In this document: piece after piece, positions 1 to 7,769 of the stretch | Layout: the number at the start of each line of letters is the position of its first letter | Position numbering within the stretch: the first letter of the stretch is position 1 | Source of the DNA: Sphingobacterium sp. UBA5670 | GTDB taxonomy: Bacteria; Bacteroidota; Bacteroidia; Sphingobacteriales; Sphingobacteriaceae | Reading direction: 5' to 3' | Length of the DNA stretch: 23,072 nucleotides | NCBI RefSeq assembly: GCF_002420705.1 | Contig: NZ_DIIM01000024.1 | Location: forward strand, 1 to 23,072 | Program-made: the position numbers and the translations under genes | The notes under the pieces: model-generated | Database searches by the model: none | Told to the model about the DNA's origin: nothing | What the model saw: the letters and a program-made list of their open reading frames with translations, nothing else

Positions 1-179
1 TGCTCTCATTTGTGAACTAGCCTGTATTATTGATAAATATAACGAATGTTCATAATTCAACATCAATTATTCGATATCAGATAACCAATAAACAAGCATG
101 TGCTGTTTTGATGGCAGTAGCCAATTATTCCGTCTAGTTTTCTCAAATTGACAAAGAATAATTTATCAAATCTAAATGT

Positions 180-1004
180 ATGGCAAAGAATAAATAGATT
201 AATGTACAGGGAAAGGAAATAACAATCATCCTCGACAATGGCAAAGAGTTTATTTCACTTACTGATATTGCCAGGCACAAAGATTCGGCACATATAGATA
301 GCATAATTCAAAATTGGATGAGAAATCGCAATACTATTGAACTCTTAGGTTTTTGGGAAAGTATTTACAACCCTAATTTTAAACCCCTCGAATTCGACGG
401 TTTTAGAAAACAAGCTGGTCTCAATAGTTTTGTGATGACTCCCAAACGCTGGATAGAAAATACCAACGCAATTGGTATAGTTTCTAAAGCTGGAAGATAC
501 GGGGGGACTTTTGCTCATAAGGACATAGCACTAGAATTCGCTTCCTGGATTTCAATCGAGTTTAAACTTTATATAATAAAGGAGTTTCAACGTTTAAAAG
601 ACGATGAAAACAATCGTTTAAAATTAAATTGGGATTTACATAGAACTTTAGCCAAGGTGAATTACCAAATCCATACTGATGCAATAAAGGAAAACCTCAT
701 TCCAGCAGAAATTACCAAGCAGCAAGCGAATTCCGTTTATGCCAGCGAAGCCGATATACTGAATGTCGCACTATTTGGTATGACAGCCAAACAATGGAGA
801 GATACTAATCCTGACAAAAAGGGCAATATTCGAGACTACGCAATTATAGAACAGTTGGTCGTGTTAAGCAACATAGAAAGTATAAATGCGTTGCTGATCC
901 AACAAGGCCTACCACAAAATGAAAGACTTATACAACTGAACAAAGTAGCGGTAACCCAAATGAAGTCGCTCGTAGAAAATAATGGTGTTAAAAAATTGAA
1001 ATAG
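180..1004 (+). pseudogene. KilA-N domain protein, stop codon at codon 6 (copy 1 of 3)
   Basis: The reading frame opens with ATG at 180 (MAKNK), meets TAG at 195-197, and then runs open to 1004 as INVQGKEITIILDNGKEF and onward. The KilA-N domain (about residues 15-120 of the 274-codon frame) is complete only if read from 180. It includes the typical SLTDIARHK, IQNWMRNRNT, GLNSFVMTPKRWI and TFAHKDIALEFASWIS stretches, followed by a C-terminal region of about 150 residues. KilA-N is a DNA-binding domain of phage and other mobile elements, common as a lone gene in Bacteroidetes. The first ATG after the stop is at 318; starting there removes about 46 residues from the front of the domain. A sense codon such as AAA at 195 would restore the gene. 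It is probably inactive, unless the stop is suppressed or translation restarts. Two shorter copies lie downstream in this window. Confidence 0.85.
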
Positions 1005-1123
1005 AAAGGTTTCTTATTTATCCATTCCTCTAACTGGAAATATGATGAGTTTTAAACAAATCTTATCATCAATGCGTTAGATAAGCAATTCTATTTCTTA
1101 TCCTATGCAAAGTCGATCGAAGA

Positions 1124-1142
1124 ACAAATCTGTTAGATTTGT
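1124..1142. repeat. Perfect 8-bp inverted repeat with 3-nt loop
   Basis: ACAAATCT and AGATTTGT are separated by GTT, 50 bp upstream of the DUF1569 start. There is no T-run after it, so it is a poor terminator; it could be an operator or chance. It lies in the gap between the KilA-N stop and the DUF1569 gene, which otherwise shows nothing. Confidence 0.4.
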
Positions 1143-1191
1143 AAGACTGCAAATGATCAACATCCAGATTGAATAGATAAATGTTCTTAGT

Positions 1192-1641
1192 ATGAAATCA
1201 ATATTTGAGAAAAACGTAAGAGAAGCAGTCATCGAACGAATTAATTTATTACACGAGGACAGCGATGCGCTTTGGGGAAAAATGACAGTAACGCAAATGG
1301 TCAGGCATTGTATATTATGTGAACAATATTACCAAGGATCCATAAAGGTGAAGCATTCATTTTTAGGGCGAATGGTTGGTCAAAATGCGATAAAGGGGAT
1401 ATTGAAAGATGAAACAACAAGTTTTGCCAAAAACGCACCCACATCCGCTGTATTTATCGTAAATGAAGACATACATGATTTAGAAATGGAGAAACGAAAT
1501 TGGAAATTATTAATCGAGAAATATGAAACATTTGAAAAAGATCCATTTGTACATTGGTTCTTTGGTAGAATGTCTAGAGCTCAATTAGGTCAGTTCATAT
1601 ACAAACATTGCAACCACCATTTAAAGCAGTTTGGAGCGTAA
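1192..1641 (+). CDS. DUF1569 family protein (DinB-like fold)
   Basis: A 149-residue protein with the hallmarks of DUF1569: an early LWGKMTVTQMVRHC segment (about residues 27-40) and a late FGRMSRAQLGQFIYKHCNHH segment (residues 124-143) ending in LKQFGA. The family adopts the DinB/YfiT four-helix fold, in which histidines bind a divalent metal. H39, H139 and H142/H143 are the visible candidates. No signal peptide or membrane segment is seen, so it should be cytosolic; its substrate is unknown. Its length is normal and it appears intact. It lies 187 bp after the broken KilA-N gene. The last 39 codons plus 41 bp of downstream sequence are duplicated near 11.7 kb. Confidence 0.85.
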   Translation: MKSIFEKNVREAVIERINLLHEDSDALWGKMTVTQMVRHCILCEQYYQGSIKVKHSFLGRMVGQNAIKGILKDETTSFAKNAPTSAVFIVNEDIHDLEMEKRNWKLLIEKYETFEKDPFVHWFFGRMSRAQLGQFIYKHCNHHLKQFGA

Positions 1642-1682
1642 CCCAAAAAGCCACGAAAACGCTACATGGGTCAGGCGTTATA
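1520..1682 (+). repeat. 163-bp duplicated segment, copy A
   Basis: This segment (3' end of the DUF1569 gene plus 41 bp past its stop) recurs in the same orientation at 11702-11864. Hand alignment finds two mismatches (T/C at 1553 and T/C at 1679). Both copies diverge abruptly after 1682/11864. Copy A is embedded in the complete gene and is probably the older context. Confidence 0.95.
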
Positions 1683-1798
1683 CTGTTTTGAGGGGGGAAG
1701 TCAATCAAAATTTCAATTGGTCTTTTTTTTGTAATACTGCGACATTGTTGTAGAGACAGGCGTTAAAAAAAACGTCTCGACTCGGCCTTAGCACTGGT

Positions 1799-2066
1799 TT
1801 ATTCTTTCACCTGAGATACCCATTTCGGAGCACGATCAATTGTCTGTCTAAGGTATAAATTCAATTGTGCAACATGATGTTGAATATGCCACATATTATA
1901 CAATAGAATCTCAAGGCAAGAAAAGTTTTTAGATTCGTTGATCCAACGTGCATTCATTCTGCTAGGAGTGAGTTTTTCTATATGCGTTCTAGCTTTTTGT
2001 CTGCAGTACTCCAAATACGCAAGAATTTCTCAATTCCTTAATAAATAAATCTTGGTCTTTCATCAT
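1799..2066 (-). pseudogene. DinB family protein, internally deleted and out of frame
   Basis: The minus-strand sequence begins with ATGATGAAAGACC at 2066 (MMKDQDLFIKELRN), a plausible start preceded by AAGGAAGT. This frame soon closes at a TAG. In another frame a DinB-type C-terminus follows: EYCRQKARTHIEKL, then CLEILLYNMWHIQHHVAQLN and LYLRQTIDRAPKWVSQVKE, ending at 1799. The WHIQHHVAQLNLYLRQ stretch is the typical histidine-bearing last helix of DinB_2-like proteins, which are metal-binding four-helix bundles of usually 150-180 residues. Only about 90 codons remain, so the middle is missing and the two ends are in different frames. It converges on the DUF1569 gene, another member of this fold. 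The DinB-like C-terminus is the confident part; the joining of the N-terminal piece is inference. Confidence 0.65.
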
Positions 2067-2136
2067 TTTTATATTGGAACAACTTCCTTACTTTCTTCCC
2101 TCCTTAAATCAATAGATCTTGAATACGATGATAAAA

Positions 2137-2250
2137 TTAAGGTTCCACATAACCCCGATATTCTCCTTGGACATCACCTAACCACTGCTCTACAGATTTT
2201 CCCAATCTAAGCCTTGTCCTGATTTGATCGTCTGTTAAATACTGTATCAT
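2137..2250 (-). CDS. Possible 37-residue protein or gene remnant
   Basis: ATG at 2250 opens MIQYLTDDQIRTRLRLGKSV and continues with EQWLGDVQGEYRGYVEP before TAA. The sequence looks protein-like (helical, polar, no low complexity) and resembles the N-terminus of a larger soluble protein that has lost its rest. I do not recognise the family with any certainty. The surrounding 2067-2338 gap shows nothing else. It sits in a region full of decayed genes, which favours a remnant. Confidence 0.25.
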   Translation of the reverse strand: MIQYLTDDQIRTRLRLGKSVEQWLGDVQGEYRGYVEP

Positions 2251-2338
2251 AAATAGAAACGTGATGTATGAATTTAGTAAATTGTCCTATGGAAAAGAAA
2301 TCATTTCGGCATCATCTTTTAAACCATTTGATTGATTT

Positions 2339-2941
2339 ATGAAAGTACGCTTTTTAATCCCATTTTTATTTTTCATCATAGCATGTCAAAACACTGATCA
2401 AAAACAGGTACCAGACAAAATCCAAAAACAAGCATTTGACTATGCAGTTGTTAAAAATGATTATGCTGAAATTTTAGATGCTGTAATTGCCTATAACTCC
2501 ATTTCAGATGAAGTAGCTAAAACTAATAAACCAAAGACCTATATTCACCAATGGTTCATGAAGGACTCGCTATATAATGCCTACGACAAAGACTTTGTGC
2601 CTAAAGGCCTGAGGATCCAAAAATTGCTGGGCTTAGTAGGCCATAGCCAGCAAGACTCTACAGGCTATCTCAATCAGGTCAGAGGAAGGGATACTGTATG
2701 TATTCCACTACAAATCAAAAAGAAATATAACGTTGCATACCATAAAAAAACAGAAACGAAGGCGCAATTTCTGTCAAGATATACATTTCACTTGCCTATC
2801 ATGTCGCATGATCACAAAAAAGCATTTGTATCGTTAGACTACGTATGCGGAGCACTTTGCGGTCAGGGTTATGATTTTATCCTGGAAAAAATTAATGGAA
2901 AGTGGAAGGTGATAAAACGCGACTATACATGGATATCTTAA
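2339..2941 (+). CDS. Putative lipoprotein of unknown function
   Basis: This 200-residue protein starts with a short basic n-region, a hydrophobic stretch (FLIPFLFFIIAC) and a lipobox-like IIAC; C16 is the probable lipidated cysteine, so the mature protein should be anchored in a membrane facing the periplasm or the cell surface. The C-terminal 40 residues contain a CGALCGQG motif followed by EKINGKWKV and a final WIS. This Cys-Gly pattern next to a strand ending in GKWKV recurs in secreted Bacteroidetes proteins of NTF2-like or unknown fold; I cannot name the family. The two cysteines could form a disulfide. The gene seems intact and alone, with a second lipoprotein gene about 315 bp downstream that shows no obvious sequence relation. 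Confidence 0.7.
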   Translation: MKVRFLIPFLFFIIACQNTDQKQVPDKIQKQAFDYAVVKNDYAEILDAVIAYNSISDEVAKTNKPKTYIHQWFMKDSLYNAYDKDFVPKGLRIQKLLGLVGHSQQDSTGYLNQVRGRDTVCIPLQIKKKYNVAYHKKTETKAQFLSRYTFHLPIMSHDHKKAFVSLDYVCGALCGQGYDFILEKINGKWKVIKRDYTWIS

Positions 2942-3255
2942 GTAGTCAATCCTGTGCGTATACCAAACAAATAAAAATAGTACTTTCTACATTTTCTCAA
3001 CGTTGTGCTCCCAAGATCAGGAAGGAATCCGTGAGGACATTATTTTTATGGTCAAAATTGTTCGAAATCACTGATCATGGATTTCCGAAATAATATGATA
3101 TAAGCCAACGTAATATCCAGTATAACTGCCAATTGCTATTTAAAATAACTTGAAGGAACTTTCATATCAGCTGTTTCATTATTCTACCCTACCTTGTTAT
3201 ATCAAAGTCAATAAAGAACTTCTGGTAAATGAGCGTTAAATATGTATATTTAATT

Positions 3256-3852
3256 ATGAAAAATATTCTTTTCGCTTCCACACTGGCTCTGTCTATACTT
3301 TCCTGCCAAGAAAATAAGCAACAGAACCCACCTATTGTAGAGAATGCAGTGGATAATGCTGAATCGGCTGCTTCAGGTTCTTTTAAGAGTTATCGTGGAA
3401 ACAATATAACTGTAGACAATATCTATTCCGAATTGATAAAAGATGATAAAAACCTTACAGCTCTCAATTCCAGGATTGTGAAGACATTAGAGGAAACAGA
3501 AAAAGTTTTAGCTGTATATAACAGTGTACTCGAAACCACTAATTCTTATTATCAGGATGCCAATGAAGGAACGAAAGCCATTACAGATTCACTTGTAAAA
3601 CAACAGGTAGAAAAAGAAATTAGCGCCAGTGCTGATCGATACGATCTTAAAGTAAAAGATATAATAGATCATATCAGTCAAATAACTAAAAATAATGAAA
3701 AGCTCGTTAGCACCTATACTGCTTTTAAAATCAGAAAAACACTACCTGAAATTGAAAAATATCAAAATGCGCATCCTCTAAAAATAGATAGCCTGAATAC
3801 TTTCATTTCCAAACAGAATAAATTGCTGGAAGAATTAAAGAAATTTAAATAA
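3256..3852 (+). CDS. Putative coiled-coil lipoprotein
   Basis: The preferred start is the ATG at 3256, which gives MKNILFASTLALSILSCQE: a clean signal sequence with lipobox LSC (C17). An in-frame ATG 27 bp upstream would add nine residues before the signal and is less likely. The mature part is rich in Lys, Glu, Asn and Ser and looks almost wholly helical, with heptad-like stretches (for example LNSRIVKTLEETEKVL and QNKLLEELKKFK at the end). That suggests a lipid-anchored helical or coiled-coil protein of the envelope. No catalytic motif is visible and no family is recognised. The stop codon directly abuts an ATG that opens only 12 codons (3853-3891), so no translationally coupled partner remains. 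Confidence 0.7.
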   Translation: MKNILFASTLALSILSCQENKQQNPPIVENAVDNAESAASGSFKSYRGNNITVDNIYSELIKDDKNLTALNSRIVKTLEETEKVLAVYNSVLETTNSYYQDANEGTKAITDSLVKQQVEKEISASADRYDLKVKDIIDHISQITKNNEKLVSTYTAFKIRKTLPEIEKYQNAHPLKIDSLNTFISKQNKLLEELKKFK

Positions 3853-3933
3853 ATGATATCAAGAGAAGAAATAGTGAGTCAACTTGGGTGATCAGAAAAA
3901 TAACCATAACTGATATATTTAAAACGAATTGCT

Positions 3934-4740
3934 TTGGATAGAACAACACATACAATCACTATTAAATCAATTGACCAAATTCCGACAGTCGATGAAATTA
4001 AATCAATTTCAAGAGAAGTGGCCTTAACGCTTATTTTTGAAGGAAAGACGAATAAACAGCGAGAACAAATCGGACAATATCTCGAATATGCACTTTCTGG
4101 TTTTCAGGTCTTGATCCATACTATCGACCCTGAACTTAACGTTGTAAAACTAATTACCGATAAAGAAATTGAAGATCATCAAGACTTTTTTGAGCAATGT
4201 GCAAAAGATTACGGGCATCTAGGTGGACAACTAGTGTTTATGTTGGTTGACAAACTTGATTTAAATTTAAATAAGGATTTTCCACTAGATACGTTTAACG
4301 AGTTAAAACAAGACGATCGACAGATAGGAACAGTTGGTGAATGGAGGTATTTCGTCCATGGTTTTCACTGCGGTTTTCAACATTTGACAACGAAACAATG
4401 TATTGAGGTTCCTCTTACCTTCGGACTCGAGTTTGGAGATTTAGATCCATATTTTTTCATGAAGTTTATCCTGTCTTCACCGGGCTACAGGCCTCTGCCA
4501 ATTCCCCTATTTGATGAATATGCCGACGGATTAAGAATAATAAAAAAAATGACCGCATTAGGAAAATTTGAAGAGATTCCTTCTAATGTCCCTGGCCACA
4601 CTGGCATTGCCGTCACAGATAGAGAGAAAGTTGAGATTAAATCCGACTTGGATTTAGAAAAAATATTCGTAAAACATATTGAGGAAATTAAAAAGAAACC
4701 TAAATTCAACCTTTGGAAATTTCTTGGTCTAAAAAGATGA
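3934..4740 (+). CDS. Conserved protein of unknown function (DUF6896-like, tentative)
   Basis: This 268-residue soluble protein has no signal or membrane segment. No ATG exists between the upstream in-frame stop (3907) and the body, so TTG at 3934 is taken as start; the N-terminus could also be lost. The most conserved-looking part is residues 135-190: GEWRYFVHGFHCGFQHLTT, then IEVPLTFGLEFGDLDPYFF, followed by P-rich and GxxII segments. The HG-H-C pattern followed by an LDPYFF block recalls DUF6896-type proteins found near polymorphic toxins, but this is memory of a pattern, not a search. The tail is lysine-rich (KKKPKFNLWKFLGLKR). A decayed KilA-N fragment begins on the base after its stop, an unusually tight junction that suggests rearrangement here. 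Confidence 0.6.
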   Translation: MDRTTHTITIKSIDQIPTVDEIKSISREVALTLIFEGKTNKQREQIGQYLEYALSGFQVLIHTIDPELNVVKLITDKEIEDHQDFFEQCAKDYGHLGGQLVFMLVDKLDLNLNKDFPLDTFNELKQDDRQIGTVGEWRYFVHGFHCGFQHLTTKQCIEVPLTFGLEFGDLDPYFFMKFILSSPGYRPLPIPLFDEYADGLRIIKKMTALGKFEEIPSNVPGHTGIAVTDREKVEIKSDLDLEKIFVKHIEEIKKKPKFNLWKFLGLKR

Positions 4741-4886
4741 GAACTCTTAGGTTTTTGTGAAAGTATATATAGCCCTAATTTTAAACCTTTCCAATTTGAG
4801 GGGTTTAAAATTAAGGCTGGTTTCAAGAGTTTTGTGATGCACTCAAAACGCTGTATAGAAAATACCAACGCAATTGGTATAGTTTG
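4741..4886 (+). pseudogene. KilA-N gene fragment (copy 2 of 3)
   Basis: Bases 4741-4885 align without gaps to 339-483 of the first KilA-N gene, about 84 percent identical by hand count (23 mismatches in 145). The frame is the same (ELLGFCESIYSPNFKPFQFE and onward to NAIGIV) and remains open until TGA at 4884-4886, which coincides with the end of homology. Both the start of the domain and everything after its middle are missing. It is more diverged than copy 3, so it derives from an older duplication or from a related, different KilA-N gene. Confidence 0.9.
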
Positions 4887-4945
4887 ACAAAGATGTCTTT
4901 CGTACGTTCTAGAAAAAGCTTTAGACTGCGTAAAATAGTGTAAGA

Positions 4946-5596
4946 TTACACCCTACTTTTTGCTTCGGAAAGTGAAACGGTTTTACCCAATGCGCCAAAT
5001 TCATGAAGATCTCCAAATACTTCGATACGTATCGATTGGTTTAGACCTCCAATACGCAATGGATTAAATCCGCTGTCGAGAATCAATTGATCGACCTCTT
5101 CATCAACACTCCTGTCATCCGAAGCATAGAATAAAACGGCCTGCTCGGGTAGCTGGAATGCTGCGCTGGCAAGAGATGCCGCGCCCAATGTTCCCAGCGC
5201 TTTCACCAATTTTGCACCCACAGGAAGAAGGGTACTATTTAGCTCACCCCCAGATTCATTTTCGCCAATAATCTTTTTAAATCCCCCCTTATCATCTGGT
5301 GCAATGGGGTTGGATGGATCGATGATAATTTTGCCTCGCAATGCTGTACCATAATCAGAAAATAATTTCTCGATGTTATTGAACCAAACAGCCATAACAA
5401 TAATATCTGCTTCGTTCATAGCCGAAGCAATATCACTTGCTGTTGCCAGACTTCCAAGCTGTTCCGCCAGGGTAACAGCATCTTCTACATTTCTGCTTGC
5501 AAGAGTTACCGCGCGATTGCCTTTTACAAGATTTTGAGCTACTATCTTTCCGATGTTTCCCAAGCCGATGACGGCTATTTTCTTTGTTGTTGCCAT
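4946..5596 (-). CDS. NAD(P)-binding protein of the F420-dependent NADP oxidoreductase type (COG2085)
   Basis: The start chosen is ATG at 5596 (MATTKKIAVIGLGNIGKIVA); a longer frame to 5662 adds a poor, non-conserved extension. Residues 7-16 give the Rossmann strand and GxGxxG loop (G11, G13, G16). The ASR after the second strand (about residues 33-35) favours NADP(H). IIVMAVWFN and KIIIDPSNPI follow, as in F420_oxidored proteins, then LVKALGTLGAASL and a C-terminal region closing the substrate side. At 216 residues the length is normal for the stand-alone family, which is predicted to carry out hydride transfer with NADPH; Bacteroidetes lack F420, so another substrate is likely. It is divergent from a SnoaL-like gene and a Crp/Fnr regulator, suggesting control by that regulator. 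Confidence 0.8.
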   Translation of the reverse strand: MATTKKIAVIGLGNIGKIVAQNLVKGNRAVTLASRNVEDAVTLAEQLGSLATASDIASAMNEADIIVMAVWFNNIEKLFSDYGTALRGKIIIDPSNPIAPDDKGGFKKIIGENESGGELNSTLLPVGAKLVKALGTLGAASLASAAFQLPEQAVLFYASDDRSVDEEVDQLILDSGFNPLRIGGLNQSIRIEVFGDLHEFGALGKTVSLSEAKSRV

Positions 5597-5723
5597 GCTA
5601 TAATTTTTTATTTTAAGAATCAATTCAACAGTCCAAATCTCTTTAGAAATTGCTTCTCCCACCCATAAACTTTCCCAAGAAATAGCATTGAAATAATTTA
5701 AGACCTTTTCTTAAACTTATTTA

Positions 5724-5755
5724 TTGATAAGTTCGTTACGATCTCCCCACCTTTG
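5724..5755 (+). promoter_or_regulatory. Probable Bacteroidetes-type promoter for the SnoaL-like gene
   Basis: TTG at 5724 and CACCTTTG at 5748-5755 (7 of 8 to TAnnTTTG) are 21 bp apart, near the usual spacing of the -33 and -7 elements. Transcription would start near 5763, just before the ATGs at 5765 and 5774. Confidence 0.4.
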
Positions 5756-5764
5756 TCTAAACTC

Positions 5765-6160
5765 ATGAATATAATGAAAAATTTAGCCGAAAACGAAATT
5801 GCAACAGTACTCCAGGAGTACGCACAAGCAATCAATACGGTCCAGACAGACCTTATCCATACCTTTTATGCAAAAGATGGACTACTTATGCCCGAAGGGG
5901 TTAAAACACTGACACGGGAACAACTTTTGTTTAGTAGATCGCATATTTTTTTTGAACGGAAGAAGTTTAAAATTGCCTACATGATTAATCATATCGCATG
6001 TGATGGGAAGTATGCTTTTGTATCTGCAAGCGCTAAGACATCAATGAAAGATGCTGTTTCTGGAATTGCTGTTGAAAAATCGAGCCGCGACTTTTTTGTA
6101 TTCCGCAGAGATGCCGACACCTGGAAAATCTTTCGATATGTTTTTAATAGAACGACGTAA
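5765..6160 (+). CDS. SnoaL-like / NTF2-like superfamily protein (DUF4440 type)
   Basis: Either ATG 5765 (MNIMKNLAEN) or ATG 5774 (MKNLAEN) fits; the predicted promoter just upstream makes 5774 equally possible. The protein of about 130 residues shows the cone-shaped NTF2-like pattern: an N-terminal helix (EIATVLQEYAQAINT), the FYAKDGLLMPEG strand, then strands KIAYMINHIACDGKYAFVSA and SRDFFVFRRDADTWKIFRYV. It has no signal peptide, so it is cytosolic. Members range from enzymes to ligand-binding proteins, and the sequence alone does not fix the substrate. It is divergent from the NADP-binding gene (168 bp gap) and 72 bp ahead of a Crp/Fnr regulator, so the three probably form one small regulatory unit. 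Confidence 0.8.
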   Translation: MNIMKNLAENEIATVLQEYAQAINTVQTDLIHTFYAKDGLLMPEGVKTLTREQLLFSRSHIFFERKKFKIAYMINHIACDGKYAFVSASAKTSMKDAVSGIAVEKSSRDFFVFRRDADTWKIFRYVFNRTT

Positions 6161-6232
6161 ATGTCTTAAATTGGATAAAGTGAGAAGACTGACTTAAAAA
6201 ACAAGTATATTTAGTATAAAAATGGAAGATCA

Positions 6233-6844
6233 TTGGAACAAGTAGAACCCCTAGAAAAAGCGTTGGCAATGCTTATCGACAATTTCAAACAATTTTTTCC
6301 GCTTAATAAGGAGGAACAGGAAGCACTGAGGCGTCTTTTTACGCTGAGAATCGTAAAGAAAAAAGGATTTCTGCTTCAAGAAGGGGAAGTTTGCCGGCAC
6401 TATTTCTTTGTTGTTATGGGCTGCTTTAAGATGTTTGCCGTAGACAGTAATTTTAGGGAACATAATATACAGTTTGCTGCGGAAGGTGATTGGATCGCAG
6501 ATTTCCAAAGTTTTTATAATGAAGAGCCGAGCAGGTTATACATCGAAGCGGTAGAACCGGCTATCGTCCTACAGATCCAACACAAAGATCTTTTGTATCT
6601 ATATACTAATTACCATAAATTTGACCGCAACTTTAGGATCATCATCGAACGGAAGCTAATGGAATACCAAAACCGTATTCTATTGAATATTAGCACCAAT
6701 GCAGATGAACGCTATGTTGCCTTTCAGAAACAATACCCTCACTTGATCAATCGACTTCCGAACACACAGATCGCTTCCTACTTGGGTATCACTTCCGAAT
6801 TTCTGAGCAAAATCCGAAAAAAGGCGCTGGGTAAAAAACAGTGA
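6233..6844 (+). CDS. Crp/Fnr family transcriptional regulator
   Basis: The N-terminal half is a cyclic-nucleotide-binding-type beta barrel: LLQEGEVCRHYFFVVMGCFK, FREHNIQFAAEGDWIADFQS and YIEAVEPAIVLQI. A long dimerisation helix follows (RNFRIIIERKLMEYQNRI), then a C-terminal winged helix ending RLPNTQIASYLGITSEFLSK. This is the layout of Bacteroidetes Crp/Fnr regulators (about 190-200 residues), most of which lack the residues for cAMP and have unknown effectors. The start is uncertain. TTG 6233 has GGAAG five bases upstream; ATG 6269 would give MLIDNFKQFF, a common start for the family. ATG 6222 is out of frame by one base. It probably controls the adjacent SnoaL-like and NADP-binding genes and perhaps itself. 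Confidence 0.88.
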   Translation: MEQVEPLEKALAMLIDNFKQFFPLNKEEQEALRRLFTLRIVKKKGFLLQEGEVCRHYFFVVMGCFKMFAVDSNFREHNIQFAAEGDWIADFQSFYNEEPSRLYIEAVEPAIVLQIQHKDLLYLYTNYHKFDRNFRIIIERKLMEYQNRILLNISTNADERYVAFQKQYPHLINRLPNTQIASYLGITSEFLSKIRKKALGKKQ

Positions 6845-6923
6845 GCACGATTTAAATTAACCCTTAAACTAGTTCAAGGATGTTTCTTAAGATTGTTCAT
6901 GCATCGTAAAGGACTCAGTTGGG

Positions 6924-6931
6924 TAACTTTG
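6924..6931 (+). promoter_or_regulatory. -7 promoter box for the secreted lectin-fold gene
   Basis: TAACTTTG is an exact match to the Bacteroidetes -7 consensus TAnnTTTG, 27 bp before the ATG at 6959, giving a leader of about 20 nt. A convincing -33 TTG at the usual distance is not evident; the nearest good one is about 28 bp away. Confidence 0.5.
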
Positions 6932-6958
6932 TACGAGTTTTTAATCAAAGAATAATAT

Positions 6959-7660
6959 ATGAAGAAGGTTAAGCTTTACAAAATGCGTTACGCGCGATTT
7001 TATTCAATCGTTCTATTAATAGGGTTAATTGTAAATACAGTATCTGCACAGACAATAAAACTGGAAGAAAAGCGGCTTACTCCCGTGCAAACTTCCATGT
7101 CAATGACACGTATCAATGGAAAAAGAGCTGTTAGCGTAATCAAATCGCCCAAAGTACTTGCTGATGATGAAGCAACCTATGTTAGGATCAATGATCTGGA
7201 CTTTAAAGATGGTGTGATAGAGGTAAAAGTTTTGTCACAACTGCTGCCCGATGCGCCGGCTCATGCCAGAGGTTTTATCGGTCTCGCTTTTCGGATCAAT
7301 GAAGATAATTCCCGATTTGAAAGCATCTACGTACGTCCAACAAATAGCATCGCCAATGACCAGCTGAGAAGAAACCGGACTGTTCAATACTTTTCTTATC
7401 CGAATTTTAAATTTACGGATTCACGTGCCACCGCTCCAGGTCAATACGAGGCCTACGCGCCTATTCTGCCCAATCAGTGGATCAAATTAAAAATCGAGGT
7501 AAAGGGCCAAACAGCCAAGTTATTTATCAATGATGCCAAAGAGCCCAACCTTATTGTCAATGATCTCAAAATGGGTGCCGATAAAACTGGGGCTATAGGT
7601 CTTTTTGTTGATATCGGAACCGAAGGTTTTTTTAGGGATTTGAAAGTGACAAGCAAATAA
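6959..7660 (+). CDS. Secreted concanavalin A-like lectin/glucanase-fold protein
   Basis: The N-terminus (MKKVKLYKMRYARFYSIVLL, then a hydrophobic core ending VSAQ) is a signal peptide with probable cleavage near residue 31; there is no lipobox, so the product is likely periplasmic or secreted. The rest is beta-rich: DLDFKDGVIEVKV, RGFIGLAFRI, ESIYVRPTN, RTVQYFSYP, NQWIKLKIEV, AKLFIND, TGAIGLFVDIGTEGFFRDLK. This order is that of LamG/DUF1080-like jelly rolls that bind or cut glycans. No catalytic Glu-x-Asp-x-x-Glu motif of GH16 is seen, so binding or an unassigned activity is more likely. It is clearly paralogous to the protein at 13316-13972. It stands downstream of the Crp/Fnr gene with its own promoter box. 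Confidence 0.75.
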   Translation: MKKVKLYKMRYARFYSIVLLIGLIVNTVSAQTIKLEEKRLTPVQTSMSMTRINGKRAVSVIKSPKVLADDEATYVRINDLDFKDGVIEVKVLSQLLPDAPAHARGFIGLAFRINEDNSRFESIYVRPTNSIANDQLRRNRTVQYFSYPNFKFTDSRATAPGQYEAYAPILPNQWIKLKIEVKGQTAKLFINDAKEPNLIVNDLKMGADKTGAIGLFVDIGTEGFFRDLKVTSK

Positions 7661-7769
7661 TTAGGACTCGAAAGCTAATGTCACTTTGTAATACCGCATC
7701 TTCCATTTGGACAAACGAATGGCCCAGAAAACCAGAAGTGAGTAATGATTTTGAAAGCTATATAGAACT

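Noticed and set aside
2902..3093. Open frame overlapping the end of the first lipoprotein gene
   Set aside because: It starts inside that gene in another frame, its sequence resembles no protein, and it has no start signal of its own.
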